Assembly: GCF_016722965.1 (NCBI RefSeq)
Contig: NZ_JAEQNB010000002.1
Span: 310,001-374,000 of the forward strand
Direction: 5' to 3'
DNA: 64,000 nt
Source of the DNA: Tumebacillus amylolyticus
GTDB taxonomy: Bacteria > Bacillota > Bacilli > Tumebacillales > Tumebacillaceae
In this document: positions 1-8,558 of the stretch, piece by piece
Layout of the letters: each line of letters starts with the position of its first letter
Numbering within the stretch: the stretch's first letter is position 1
Notes under the pieces: generated by a model
The model's database searches: none
Told to the model about the DNA's origin: nothing
What the model saw: only the letters and a program-made list of their open reading frames with translations
Program-made: the position numbers and the translations under genes

Positions 1-675
1 CGAAACCCACGTCGCTTTCATGACATCGCGATGAGGATTCTTGAATTCCGGCACCAAGTGCGTGATCGATTCCCAGCCGAAAAACGCCCAGAAAATCAAC
101 ACGCAAGCAGAGCCCACTCCCGACAACCCATGCGGCGCAAACGGTGTAAAATTCACGCTCTCCACATGCGGCATCGAGAAGAGAATCGTCGAGACCAGCA
201 GGAGCAACACCACGCCGCTGAGCAAAAGCGACAGGTTGCCGCTCATCTTCATCCCGATCAGCGCCGTCACGAGCGCCACGACCAGAAAGGAAAACGCAAA
301 CCCGTACATCGCGTCACGCCCCAGATGAAACGCCGACGTGATGTAACTTGATCCGGTCACACCGACGACCGCTTCGCCCACCGAGACCCAGACCATGAAG
401 TACCAGCCGACGATGGCACCCATCGTGCGGCCGAATGCGTTTTTCACAATGACGGAAATTCCGCCGAGGTCTTGGTAGCGCAACGCAAGTCGAGCAAACG
501 TGTACGCCAGCGGAAAACTGAGCAGGGACAACAACAACCAGGACACCACGGCGGCGGGTCCTGCGGCATGAACCGTGTAGCTTGGCAAGATCAAAATGCC
601 CGACCCGAGCACCGCTCCCATGTAGAGGGCGATGCCTTGGGCGAACGTGATCGTGGGACGAGGAGAGGAACTCAA
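1..675 (-). CDS. APC-family amino acid permease, 3' part missing
   Basis: Integral membrane transporter of the amino acid-polyamine-organocation superfamily; substrate unknown. There is no ATG: the frame opens with TTG at 675, preceded by AGGAG at 684-688, and runs 225 codons to the window edge without a stop. The start GAVLGSGILILPS carries the helix-breaking G-S-G-I of APC helix 1, and at least six hydrophobic segments follow, with FFGWES near the edge. Family members are about 430 residues, so roughly half is seen. It begins 4 nt after the stop of the M42 peptidase gene, and its ribosome site lies inside that gene, so the two are co-transcribed and probably translationally coupled. Peptide breakdown plus amino acid transport is a sensible pairing (inference). 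Confidence 0.85.
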   Translation of the reverse strand, partial: MSSSPRPTITFAQGIALYMGAVLGSGILILPSYTVHAAGPAAVVSWLLLSLLSFPLAYTFARLALRYQDLGGISVIVKNAFGRTMGAIVGWYFMVWVSVGEAVVGVTGSSYITSAFHLGRDAMYGFAFSFLVVALVTALIGMKMSGNLSLLLSGVVLLLLVSTILFSMPHVESVNFTPFAPHGLSGVGSACVLIFWAFFGWESITHLVPEFKNPHRDVMKATWVS

Positions 676-679
676 ATTT

Positions 680-1735
680 CTACTCCTGTACCAGTTCGCT
701 TTGGAGGTACGCCGTGATCAAGCGCACCGAATTGTCGAGTGCGTCCTTGTGGCAACGCTCGTTGGCGTGAGAAGCGTCGATGCCCGGCCCGATTAGGCCG
801 TGCTTGACGTCAACACCTGCACGCAGGGCTGCCGAAGCGTCAGAGCCGTAGTGCGGGTAGAGGTCCACTTGGTAGTAGATGTCGTTTTTCTTCGCGAGTT
901 CCACGAGGTGTTTGCGCAGAGCGTAATGGTACGGGCCGGAAGAGTCTTTCGCACAGATCGAGACACAGTATTCGTCGGTGGTTTGACCGCGACCAATCGC
1001 GCCCATGTCGATGGCGAGCATCTCGACCGTCTCCGGGGTGATGTTCGAGTTCGCGCCGTAGCCGATCTCTTCGTTGTTGGACACGAGGAAATGCGTGGTG
1101 TACGGCAGTTCTTCCCCTGCTTCGCGAATCGCTTTGATCGCACCGAACATGCAAGCGACCGACGCTTTGTCATCGAGGTGGCGGGTTTTGATGAAGCCGG
1201 TCGGAGTGACTTCACAACGCGGAGCAAACGAAACGAAATCGCCGACGTCGATGCCGAGTTTTTTGACATCGTCCGCGTTTTTCACAACGGCGTCGAGGCG
1301 GACTTCCATCGTGTCTTGGCTGCGCTCGATGGAACCTGCGTCCTTGTAGACGTGAACCGACGCGTTCGTGGAGAGGATCGTACCGGTGAAGATGTCGCCG
1401 GCAGACGTTTCGATTTCGCAGTATTCGCCTTCGATGGAGTTGAACGTAAAGCCGCCGATCAGCGAGAGTTTCAGACGGCCGTTGCCTTTGACTTCCTTTA
1501 CCATCGCGCCGAGGGTGTCGACGTGCGCCGTCAGGGTACGGTGGATGGAGTTGTTCTTGCCGGGCACGGTCATGAGCAACGCGCCTTTGTTGTTGCGCTT
1601 GTGGGAGATGCCCAATTTGGACGCTTCCTCCTCGACGAAGCGGATGACGCGCTCCGTGTTCCCAGACGGACTCGGGATGTTGACGAGGTTTACGAGCAGG
1701 TCGAGCACATAGTCGACATTGGCTTTTACGGTCAT
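680..1735 (-). CDS. M42 family metallopeptidase (aminopeptidase)
   Basis: Cytoplasmic dinuclear-metal aminopeptidase of the M42 family (YsdC/FrvX/PepA-endoglucanase group), 351 residues, the usual length. Expected metal and catalytic motifs are present in order: HVDTLGAM, LDDKASVACMFG, NNEEIGYGAN, AIDMGAIG and, near the end, the last His in DASHANERCHKD. I chose ATG at 1735 because AGGAG (1747-1751) lies 10 nt upstream; a longer frame to 1780 has no ribosome site. The permease gene follows 4 nt after the stop. A terminator from the preceding sigma operon (1781-1818) separates it from upstream genes, so it should have its own promoter in the short gap. Substrate preference (acidic or neutral N-terminus) cannot be read from the sequence. 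Confidence 0.93.
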   Translation of the reverse strand: MTVKANVDYVLDLLVNLVNIPSPSGNTERVIRFVEEEASKLGISHKRNNKGALLMTVPGKNNSIHRTLTAHVDTLGAMVKEVKGNGRLKLSLIGGFTFNSIEGEYCEIETSAGDIFTGTILSTNASVHVYKDAGSIERSQDTMEVRLDAVVKNADDVKKLGIDVGDFVSFAPRCEVTPTGFIKTRHLDDKASVACMFGAIKAIREAGEELPYTTHFLVSNNEEIGYGANSNITPETVEMLAIDMGAIGRGQTTDEYCVSICAKDSSGPYHYALRKHLVELAKKNDIYYQVDLYPHYGSDASAALRAGVDVKHGLIGPGIDASHANERCHKDALDNSVRLITAYLQSELVQE

Positions 1736-1780
1736 GAGAGCAGCACTCCTCTTGGTATGTATCTTCTCAGATTCTACCAT

Positions 1781-1818
1781 AAAAAAAGCCCCCCCGGCGC
1801 ATGTCGGGGAGGCTTTTT
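1781..1818 (-). terminator. Terminator of the sigma/anti-sigma operon
   Basis: GC-rich hairpin (AGCC-CCCCG paired with CGGGG-AGGCT) followed on the minus strand by a run of seven T; it ends the transcript of the anti-sigma gene. Confidence 0.85.
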
Positions 1819-1824
1819 CTCATC

Positions 1825-3021
1825 TCAGGGACCGCTGGAAACGTTGTCGATCTGCCAAGGTCCGTCCTGGTTCTCTTGCACGACGGTGAAGAACATCGCG
1901 TTGGGACCGCCGTCCACTTCGTAGGTTTTCATCGCGGCGTACCGTCGATTTTTGACCAAATACCCGGCGGTGACGTCCACCTGACCCGGCGTGTTGTCTT
2001 CGCGGAATTTGACGGTGTATTTCACGCCCGTCTGAATCTGCGGCCCGTAGTAGTTGTCGGTCACAATCGGCGTCGGAGTGCCGCGGTCCACACCGTTGGT
2101 CTGCAAGTAGAACTGGTACGACAAACTGAGCAACGAGGACATCGTGGCACGGTCTTGTCGGTCGTTGGCTTGGAGGTACTTGGTAATCACTTGATCCGGC
2201 GTCCACTTCACCCTGTCGCTCGTGTACGATTCCAACTTCTCCGCTTTCGTCCACTCGCCCCATGTCTGCTTCGTGATCTCGCCGAACAGTTTGTTGTCCA
2301 GCGAAGCCATCGCACTTCCGCCAAGCGACCGCATCCAAGCGCCGACCAACCGCTTCCCGGAGAACACCCCAATCACTTCGCTGTCTTGGTAGCCCTCGAT
2401 CCGACCTCCTGCGAACGTCTCTTTCAACGGGAGGATGTACACGGTGACCGACTGTCCCAGATACGGCGTCAAATCATAGCCGATCTGCTTTGAGAGCACG
2501 TTGGCGTAGTCATAGTACAACCCGAACGGCGGAGTCCCCGGCACCGGTTGGAACGAAGCCGGCAGATCGGTGGTGACAATCGTCGGACCGGTCGAACTCA
2601 ACGAGTAGTGATACTGGCCCAGCAAGTCTTGTATCTGTTGCACAGGCTCTTTCAATTGCGTGACCGTCTGCGGCGGCTGTTTCTGGTTCGGTTGCGTGAC
2701 GACATCGCTCTGGCTCTTGCCCGAGCCGAACAACGCCGGGACTTGGGTCGCCGCCAACACCACACAGGCCGCGACCGCTCCGGCCGACAACCACTTGGTG
2801 TAGCGACGGCGTTTGTGTGAAGTAATCACCGCTTCAATCTCGGCAGGTGAGGGCAGCAACGAACGAGTCGGCCGAGGAATCGCCACCCCTTCGACCGCAA
2901 TCCCCAACTCGGCGAGCGACGCTTGTTCGGAGCGGCAGCGGGCACAGCTTTGCAGATGCTCTTGCACCTCCGGCGTGATCTCGCCACACCACATCAACTC
3001 TTGGATTTCTTTGCAGTTCAC
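1825..3021 (-). CDS. Anti-sigma factor with zinc finger and large extracytoplasmic domain
   Basis: Membrane-anchored regulator of the adjacent ECF sigma factor. Residues 1-40 form a zf-HC2 anti-sigma zinc finger (HLQSCARC, an H-x3-C-x2-C motif with additional Cys at 3 and 12). A basic stretch HKRRRYTK precedes one transmembrane helix at about 77-97, and about 300 residues face outside. That outer part has no domain I can name; it ends in an NTF2/lumazine-like pattern of strands (weak impression). The start is GTG at 3021, which overlaps the sigma stop as GTGA, a strong sign of translational coupling and 1:1 stoichiometry. By family knowledge the cytoplasmic zinc finger holds the sigma factor until an envelope signal releases it; the signal is unknown. 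Confidence 0.88.
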   Translation of the reverse strand: MNCKEIQELMWCGEITPEVQEHLQSCARCRSEQASLAELGIAVEGVAIPRPTRSLLPSPAEIEAVITSHKRRRYTKWLSAGAVAACVVLAATQVPALFGSGKSQSDVVTQPNQKQPPQTVTQLKEPVQQIQDLLGQYHYSLSSTGPTIVTTDLPASFQPVPGTPPFGLYYDYANVLSKQIGYDLTPYLGQSVTVYILPLKETFAGGRIEGYQDSEVIGVFSGKRLVGAWMRSLGGSAMASLDNKLFGEITKQTWGEWTKAEKLESYTSDRVKWTPDQVITKYLQANDRQDRATMSSLLSLSYQFYLQTNGVDRGTPTPIVTDNYYGPQIQTGVKYTVKFREDNTPGQVDVTAGYLVKNRRYAAMKTYEVDGGPNAMFFTVVQENQDGPWQIDNVSSGP

Positions 3022-3539
3022 AACGCTTCACCTCCCGTCGGACTTAATTGTTCGCGCAGTCGGTCCCGCAAACGGAACAACCGCGTCTTGACCGTCGCTT
3101 CCTTCATCTCCAACATCTGCGCCACTTCCTTGACGGACAGGTCCTGCTCAAAACGCAGGATAAAAATCTGCCGGTCCAACTCAGGCAAGTCCTTCAACAG
3201 CTTCTGCACCGACAATTTCAACGACAACGTCCCTTCAAAACCTTCGGACGTTGAGGACGACTCTTGAATCTCCACGAGCGAGACGTTTTTTTTCTTGCGC
3301 ACGGCATCGCGCTGCGTGTTGAGACAGATGCGATACACCCACGATTGAAACGCACAATCACCGCGATAGGAATGCAGATTGCGACAAACTTTCAACAGCG
3401 AGTCTTGCGCGAGGTCTTCCGCATCTTGTCGGTGCCCCGTCAGGTGGTAACTCACCCGATAGACGAACGGTTCGAGTTCCCGCAGAAACTCCGTCATCGC
3501 CTCGGCACTCTGCAAGGCGCGCTGAATCTGGTGCTCCAT
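3018..3539 (-). CDS. ECF sigma-70 family RNA polymerase sigma factor
   Basis: Extracytoplasmic-function sigma factor of 173 residues. Region 2 is clear (YHLTGHRQDAEDLAQDSLLK, then FQSWVYRICLN) and region 4 contains the helix-turn-helix LSVKEVAQMLEMKEATVKTR. There is no region 3 or 1.1, as expected for group 4. I chose ATG at 3539, with AAGGGGGTG just upstream; a longer frame to 3587 lacks a ribosome site. Its gene overlaps the anti-sigma gene by 4 nt. By family analogy it probably autoregulates this operon, but I could not identify a convincing AAC/CGT type ECF promoter by eye. Confidence 0.93.
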   Translation of the reverse strand: MEHQIQRALQSAEAMTEFLRELEPFVYRVSYHLTGHRQDAEDLAQDSLLKVCRNLHSYRGDCAFQSWVYRICLNTQRDAVRKKKNVSLVEIQESSSTSEGFEGTLSLKLSVQKLLKDLPELDRQIFILRFEQDLSVKEVAQMLEMKEATVKTRLFRLRDRLREQLSPTGGEAL

Positions 3540-3613
3540 CTGCTCACCCCCTTCTCCACGTACTCTCTTACCACGTAAGACGCACAATTTCGACGTCAGG
3601 ATTCAACATTTCG

Positions 3614-3653
3614 AAAAAAAAAAGCACCAAACCGTCACCCGGTCTGATGCTTT
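3614..3653 (-). terminator. Terminator of the amphi-Trp gene
   Basis: Hairpin AGCATCAGACCG / CGGTTTGGTGCT on the minus strand followed by a long T run; lies just after the 3659 stop. Confidence 0.85.
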
Positions 3654-3658
3654 CTCGC

Positions 3659-4021
3659 TTATGATTCGTTGGCTCGCTGTGCTTCCGGCGAACTCTGCAT
3701 CTCCAGCGGTGTCGGCAAGTCTGTCTCGCCCGGAGTCGGCATGATGTCGAGGTCGTCCTCGTCCAAATCCTCCGGCTCCTCCGCCATCGACTGGTCCACG
3801 TCGCTGTCTTCCCAATGAAGTTTCAACGTCAGCGAGTGGTCACGGCCTTCCTTTTTGTAGTCCTGTCGTACAAACACCACGTTGGCGAGCGGAATCGGAA
3901 TGGCGTCCAGCGTGACGATGCTCTCCGCGTCGATTTGGTTCGCCCAATGGCGCAACAGGTCGGCCACCTCACGCGTAGACATCACTTCGCGGCGCTTGAT
4001 TTTGATCTCCGAACTTCTCAT
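3659..4021 (-). CDS. Amphi-Trp domain-containing small protein
   Basis: Cytoplasmic protein of 120 residues. The first ~75 residues (SSEIKIKRREVMSTREVADL, then LRHWANQIDAES and a strand-rich part ending LTLKLHWED) fit the amphi-Trp domain, named for an amphipathic helix and a conserved tryptophan; its role in bacteria is unknown. The last 45 residues are acidic and Pro-rich (EEPEDLDEDDLD) and are probably disordered. It has its own terminator and lies between the ECF sigma operon and the histidine kinase, on the same strand as both. The start at 4021 (ATG) has GAGGGAGGG upstream. The family call rests on motif memory and is less certain than the reality of the gene. Confidence 0.75.
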   Translation of the reverse strand: MRSSEIKIKRREVMSTREVADLLRHWANQIDAESIVTLDAIPIPLANVVFVRQDYKKEGRDHSLTLKLHWEDSDVDQSMAEEPEDLDEDDLDIMPTPGETDLPTPLEMQSSPEAQRANES

Positions 4022-4071
4022 CGGGCATCCCTCCCTCTCGTTAGTCTACCCGAACCAAGCCGGCTGTAGAA

Positions 4072-5811
4072 TTACGAGTACGGCAGTTGAATCGTAAACG
4101 TACTGCCTTCGCCGATTGTCGACGTCACGTGAATCGTGCCGTTGTGACCCTCGATGATGCGGTGCGAAACGGCGAGTCCAAGGCCCGTGCCGTTCTGCTT
4201 GCGGGTGTAGAACGGCTCGAAGACGCGCTCGATGGTTTCTTTGTCCATCCCGACGCCGGTGTCTCTGAAGTGGACGGCGACGTGCGAGATGCAATTCTGC
4301 ATCTCCAACTCCAAACGTCCGCCCTCGCTCATCGCATCGATGGCGTTGTTGGTCAAGTTCAAGAACACCTGCAACATCTGGTCGCGATCCAACGCCACAC
4401 GTCCGCTCAAATGCTCCGCTTTGATCACCGAGAGCTCGACGTTCTGCATGATCGCTTGCGGTTGAATCAACGCCGCAAGATCGTCGATCAGATTCGGCAG
4501 CGAGTCGATCTTCAATTTCGGTGCGCTCGGTTTGGCGATCATCAGGAAATCGGTGATGATCTCGTTGGCGCGGTCGATCTCCGGGATGACGACTTCCTTC
4601 AGTTGGCGAATCTTCGGGTCGGGCGAATCGCTTGGCAACAGTTGCAAGAAGCCTTTCGCCGTCGTCAACGGGTTGCGAATCTCATGCGCAATCCCCGCGG
4701 CAAACTTGCCCAGCACGGAGAACTTCTCCGCTCGGCGCACTTGCTCTTCCAGGAACAAACGGTCTGTCAAATCCTCGAATATCCCGATGGCGCCGAGAAT
4801 TTCGCCGTCCTCGCCCATCAGCGAACGCGTCGAGGTCTTCAAGATGCGCTCCACTCCGTCGGACGACGAAATCGTCTGTTGAATGTCTGTAAAATGACTC
4901 CCCGTACGCAACGTCTCATGCAACAGACTGAGATGATCGTCCATCTGCAACTTCTCCAAGAACAGCGAACCTTTGTGGTTGACCATCTCATTGCGCGAGA
5001 TGCCAAACAACTGCTCGGCGCGCGAGTTGAACGTGGTGATGATGTTGTCCTTGTCGAGAATGACCAAGCCTTCGGTCATCGCGTTGAAGATAAACTCCGT
5101 CTGCGCTTGCAAGATGCGGTAGTATTCCAACTCCCGCACGATCGGATAGCCGATCAGAATCGAACCGCGTCCGTCGGAGAGCGGGATCAGCTCTTGCGTA
5201 ATCCAGATCTTTTTCCCCGAACGGGAGTAGCCTGGGAACGGCAACAAATTGTCGAAGTGACGGCCGATGATGTCGTCCTCGTCCACTTCCATCAATTCGA
5301 GCGCCGTGTGGTTGGCATACGTAAGCAAACCGTTCTCGTCGTAGGTCAAGATCGAGTTCGGAATGGAGTCGAGGACGATCTCCAAGTTCTGCAGATGCGT
5401 CTCTTCCATTTTGCGTTCGCGGTTGATCACATAACGTTCCAACAATTCGGAGTGGTTCACTTCGAGCAATTTCATCGAAGCGTCCATGATCTCAAACGGA
5501 TCGCCCGCGTCCTCCGACAAGCGGGAGACTTCGCGGATGACGATAAACAAAATCCGGCGCGTGCCTTCCAAAATCTCGCGGATCTGCTGAAGAGAGGCTC
5601 CGTGATCGCCAAGCACGTCTCCAAGCTCCACAAATTCCGGGTGGACCACCACACCGACTCCCTCTAATAGACAATCCATCAACCAGTGCGTAAATTCACG
5701 TATCGGAGCGGCCAATAATTTGGTCTGCGCAAATGTCTCTGTGTTCGCTGCGCAATCAATAATCTCTTCCAACTGGTCGCGTACAAATGAGTTCAACTCG
5801 ATGTGGCTCAC
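4072..5811 (-). CDS. PAS-domain sensor histidine kinase (sporulation-kinase-like)
   Basis: Soluble two-component kinase of 579 residues with no membrane segment. Order: helical N-terminal sensor region (1-140), two PAS domains (about 145-250 and 250-360), HisKA with phospho-acceptor His in GIAHEIRNPLTTAKGF, then the ATPase domain with N box (NLTNNAIDAM), G1 (RDTGVGMD), F box (VFEPFYTRK) and G2 (GTGLGLAVS). This soluble multi-PAS layout and the H-box resemble the Bacillus phosphorelay kinases KinA/KinE, so a role in feeding Spo0F is plausible but inferred: no response regulator is adjacent. The start is GTG at 5811, preceded by GGTTGGTGGGATC. The gene is monocistronic. Confidence 0.9.
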   Translation of the reverse strand: MSHIELNSFVRDQLEEIIDCAANTETFAQTKLLAAPIREFTHWLMDCLLEGVGVVVHPEFVELGDVLGDHGASLQQIREILEGTRRILFIVIREVSRLSEDAGDPFEIMDASMKLLEVNHSELLERYVINRERKMEETHLQNLEIVLDSIPNSILTYDENGLLTYANHTALELMEVDEDDIIGRHFDNLLPFPGYSRSGKKIWITQELIPLSDGRGSILIGYPIVRELEYYRILQAQTEFIFNAMTEGLVILDKDNIITTFNSRAEQLFGISRNEMVNHKGSLFLEKLQMDDHLSLLHETLRTGSHFTDIQQTISSSDGVERILKTSTRSLMGEDGEILGAIGIFEDLTDRLFLEEQVRRAEKFSVLGKFAAGIAHEIRNPLTTAKGFLQLLPSDSPDPKIRQLKEVVIPEIDRANEIITDFLMIAKPSAPKLKIDSLPNLIDDLAALIQPQAIMQNVELSVIKAEHLSGRVALDRDQMLQVFLNLTNNAIDAMSEGGRLELEMQNCISHVAVHFRDTGVGMDKETIERVFEPFYTRKQNGTGLGLAVSHRIIEGHNGTIHVTSTIGEGSTFTIQLPYS

Positions 5812-5926
5812 GATCCCACCAACCTTGTTTTGTATAAGTCGTCCCTACTCCTTCTCCTTCACAATTCGTCATATGGGTGCATTTTCCTCCTTGATCATTA
5901 AAATTAATACTTACTTTCGACCCACC

Positions 5927-5965
5927 AAAAAAAGACCCACGGCACTTGGCCTGTGGGTCTTTTTT
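5927..5965 (-). terminator. Terminator of pepA
   Basis: Stem AGACCCAC / GTGGGTCT with T runs on both sides; ends the pepA transcript on the minus strand, 3 nt past its stop codon. Confidence 0.88.
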
Positions 5966-5967
5966 CT

Positions 5968-7419
5968 CTACTTCGCGAACGTCTGGGCCAATTGGATCAG
6001 CGTTCGGGTGGAGAACGCCGTGCCGCCGGTAACGGTGTAGCCCTTGGTGGAGTTTGCACGAGACATGTTCGCCATGTCGATGTGGCAGAACGGAACGTCG
6101 TCTGCAAACGCCGCGATGAACACCCCGCCGGCAATCGCGCCTGCGTTGCGACCGGAGTAGTTGATGTAGTCCGCGACTTTGGAGTCGATCAAGTCTTGGT
6201 ACTCTTCGAAGTTCGGCAGCGTCCAGAGCTTTTCGCCGACTTCTGCGCCCGCCAGACGCACTTGCTCGACGAACGCGTCGTCGTTGCCGTACAGCGAAGC
6301 CGATACATAGCCGAGTGCCGAAACGACAGCCCCCGTAAGCGTTGCCGTATCCACAATCGCCGTTGCGCCGAGATGTTTCGCATAAGCAACGCCGTCCGCG
6401 AGAACGAGACGCCCTTCGCAGTCGGTGTCGATCATTTCGACCGTCTTGCCGTTGAACGCCACCGCCACATCGCCCGGTTTGAACGCACGACCGGAGATCA
6501 TGTTCTCCGCGAGGCAGAGGATGCCGATGACGTTGACTTTCAATTTCTTGCGTGCGATCGCTTGCATCGCAAACAGCACGCAGGCGGCACCGCCCATGTC
6601 GGTATGCATGTTCGGCATGCCGGCTTCCGGTTTAATGATGTACCCGCCCGTGTCGAACGTTACGCCTTTGCCGACCATGCCGAGAGTTTCTTGGCTGTCC
6701 GGTGCGCCAACGTATTTCAAAACGACGAGGCGCGGCGGAATGTCAGACCCAACCCCGACGGCGTGCAAGAGGTTCAGACCTTGCTCCTTGAGTTGGTTTT
6801 CGTCGAGAATTTCGACGGTCAAGCCTTCCGCTTCGCCGACTGCCTTGGCTTTGTCCCCAAAAATCACCGGGTCGAGCAGGTTCGCCGGCATGTTCACGTA
6901 GTCGCGGGCCACATTGACCGCCTCTGCGTGAATTTGTGCAGCTTCAACGACAGACGCGATGTCGCCGTTGGAGAGCACGAGCAATTCGGAGAAGCGCTTG
7001 TCTTCCTCCGGCTTCGATTTGTGAGCCGAATAGACATAGCGACCCATCAACAGACCTTCCACCGTCGCCAGCGCGAATTCATCGGTGAACGGAGCCACCG
7101 CCACGGTGCGGCCCTTGAGCGAGCGAGCGGCGCTGCCGGCGGCCTCTCGCACTTTTTCCGCATCGAGTTTGTCCGATTCGCCCAAGCCGACGAGGAACAG
7201 ATGCGTCGCTTGCAGACGTCCGGACGTGCGGATGTGCGCGACCGAGCCGTTCTTGCCGGACAATTCGCGGTCTGCAAACATCGCTTTCAACTCGCCGCCA
7301 AGCTCCGTATCCAGTTCGAGCAGTTCCGGCGAGAGTGCATCGCTTTTCGTGTAGAACACAAGCAGGGAGTCGGCTGTAACCGCTTCCAAGCTCGTAAAAG
7401 TATGTACGTGTACGTTCAT
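5968..7419 (-). CDS. pepA: Leucyl (cytosol) aminopeptidase, M17
   Basis: Cytoplasmic hexameric, two-metal aminopeptidase that removes N-terminal residues from peptides; 483 residues, the usual size. The N-terminal macro-like domain (1-160) is followed by the catalytic domain with VGKGVTFDTGG (Lys and Asp metal ligands) and the M17 signature, here IDTDCEGRLVLADG. The family norm is N-T-D-A-E-G-R; N and A are replaced by D and C, but the ligand D and E and the catalytic R are kept. ATG at 7419 follows AAGGAGGAAC. A promoter with extended -10 TTGTATACT lies at about 7451-7459. It is divergent from the AtpI-like gene. Confidence 0.94.
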   Translation of the reverse strand: MNVHVHTFTSLEAVTADSLLVFYTKSDALSPELLELDTELGGELKAMFADRELSGKNGSVAHIRTSGRLQATHLFLVGLGESDKLDAEKVREAAGSAARSLKGRTVAVAPFTDEFALATVEGLLMGRYVYSAHKSKPEEDKRFSELLVLSNGDIASVVEAAQIHAEAVNVARDYVNMPANLLDPVIFGDKAKAVGEAEGLTVEILDENQLKEQGLNLLHAVGVGSDIPPRLVVLKYVGAPDSQETLGMVGKGVTFDTGGYIIKPEAGMPNMHTDMGGAACVLFAMQAIARKKLKVNVIGILCLAENMISGRAFKPGDVAVAFNGKTVEMIDTDCEGRLVLADGVAYAKHLGATAIVDTATLTGAVVSALGYVSASLYGNDDAFVEQVRLAGAEVGEKLWTLPNFEEYQDLIDSKVADYINYSGRNAGAIAGGVFIAAFADDVPFCHIDMANMSRANSTKGYTVTGGTAFSTRTLIQLAQTFAK

Positions 7420-7445
7420 AAAAAAGTTCCTCCTTGGTGCTAGTC

Positions 7446-7514
7446 CTTCTCAGTATACAATACCCATCGGGTTTTTACGATTCATCCCGGTCCGTCTTCA
7501 TGCTATACTGAGAA
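7446..7514. promoter_or_regulatory. Divergent promoter pair in an 11-bp inverted repeat
   Basis: TTCTCAGTATA (7446-7456) and TATACTGAGAA (7504-7514) are exact inverted copies. Each contains an extended -10 box: TGTATACT pointing left to pepA and TGCTATACT pointing right to the AtpI-like gene. No clear -35 boxes are seen. The symmetry could be chance re-use of a good -10 or a binding site. Confidence 0.5.
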
Positions 7515-7521
7515 AAATAAC

Positions 7522-7559
7522 AAAGAGAGCCGAGCATTCGGCTCTCTCTTGTTTTTTTT
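7522..7559 (+). terminator. Hairpin with T run directly behind the plus-strand promoter
   Basis: Perfect 10-bp stem (AGAGAGCCGA/TCGGCTCTCT, loop GCAT) followed by TTGTTTTTTTT. It starts about 8 nt after the expected transcript start and precedes the AtpI-like gene, so it could act as an attenuator or yield a very short RNA. No plus-strand gene lies upstream that would need it. Confidence 0.7.
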
Positions 7560-7599
7560 CAAAAAGGCAGTCATACACTAGCCGTAGGAGGTGAGCGAC

Positions 7600-7851
7600 A
7601 TGGATCAGAATCCTTACAAGACAGACGGCAAGGAAGCGTGGCAAGCGTTTGGGCTGGTTTCCGCAATCGGGGTTGATCTGGCGTCGTGTGTGGTCGCCGG
7701 GGTCTTTCTGGGCAAATGGTTGGATGGATTGTGGGGTACAACTCCGTGGATGTTGTTGCTGGGGATCTTGCTCGGTCTCACCGGCGGCGTCTTGGGTGTG
7801 GTGAAATTGCTTCAGAAGTACGGCCCGGAAGCCCGCTCCAAAAAGCAGTAA
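7600..7851 (+). CDS. AtpI/AtpZ-family small membrane protein
   Basis: 83 residues with two transmembrane helices (about 20-40 and 48-70) joined by a tight GKWLDGLWGTTPW turn, the pattern of the AtpZ/AtpI family that sits before F1Fo ATP synthase operons and has been linked to Mg/Ca transport and assembly of the c ring. Here no atp genes follow; the next gene is convergent. ATG at 7600 is chosen over GTG at 7591, because AGGAGGTG overlaps the latter and is well placed for the former. A promoter and a terminator-like hairpin lie upstream. Confidence 0.82.
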   Translation: MDQNPYKTDGKEAWQAFGLVSAIGVDLASCVVAGVFLGKWLDGLWGTTPWMLLLGILLGLTGGVLGVVKLLQKYGPEARSKKQ

Positions 7852-7864
7852 GCAGGGGATGGGG

Positions 7865-8446
7865 TTAGGTTTCTTTGTTGAAGCGGTTGTTTTTCAAGAT
7901 CTCGTCGACTTTCTGGACCTCTTCTGCAAACGACCGCAGCCGCTCCGAAGCTTCTGCTTCGAGATCGGTCAGCCCCAGCCGCTTGGCATTGGCGTACTCA
8001 TCGAGCACGATGTAGATGTGGCCCAGCAAGATTTCGCGGCTCAACCGCAGATCAAAATCGGGCGCGAGTTTGCGCTCCGCGAACGGGCCGTCATCCATGA
8101 TCAATCCATTCAAGTAGAGCGTTCGATACAGCTCGCCCCGTATCGTCTGGTACTTTTCCCCTCGCAATTGCAGGTCGGTGATCAGCGCATCGATCACTTT
8201 GACCATCCTGCCATCGCTTTTCTTCACTCGCATGTACTCAATCAACACATGCAACGACTTCCCGTTCTCATACATGTAAAAAATCACTTCGTCGTCCTTC
8301 ACGTAGAGGTGAAAGATCAACGTCTTGCCCTTTCCCTTCTCTTCCATCTGAATCCCGGAACGAGCAACCCGCGTCTTCCATTGGTCTACTTGGGCACGGG
8401 TCGTCTCGCCTGAAATGTTCCGATAGATGACAATCTGGTTCTCCAT
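7865..8446 (-). CDS. Conserved hypothetical protein, 193 residues
   Basis: I do not recognise the family. Soluble, charged, alternating strands in the first half (KTLIFHLYVKDDEVIFYMYE) and long helices in the second (LRSFAEEVQKVDEILKNN). No Cys-based metal site, signal peptide or membrane segment. ATG at 8446 follows GAGGTGTCGCTAG. It is convergent with the AtpI-like gene, only 13 nt apart, and is transcribed alone. Coding reality is supported by length, start and ribosome site. Confidence 0.7.
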   Translation of the reverse strand: MENQIVIYRNISGETTRAQVDQWKTRVARSGIQMEEKGKGKTLIFHLYVKDDEVIFYMYENGKSLHVLIEYMRVKKSDGRMVKVIDALITDLQLRGEKYQTIRGELYRTLYLNGLIMDDGPFAERKLAPDFDLRLSREILLGHIYIVLDEYANAKRLGLTDLEAEASERLRSFAEEVQKVDEILKNNRFNKET

Positions 8447-8522
8447 CTAGCGACACCTCCCCTTCGTGCCCGCCGCGTGTAGTACCATCACTATATGCGT
8501 GGAGAGGTCGGTTTTGTTCAAA

Positions 8523-8558
8523 CAAAAAAAGCCCTCGGCCGAAGCCAAGGGCTTTTCT
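8523..8558 (-). terminator. Terminator of the LCP-family gene
   Basis: GCCCT-x-GGC stem with CGAA loop and seven T on the minus strand. Confidence 0.85.
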
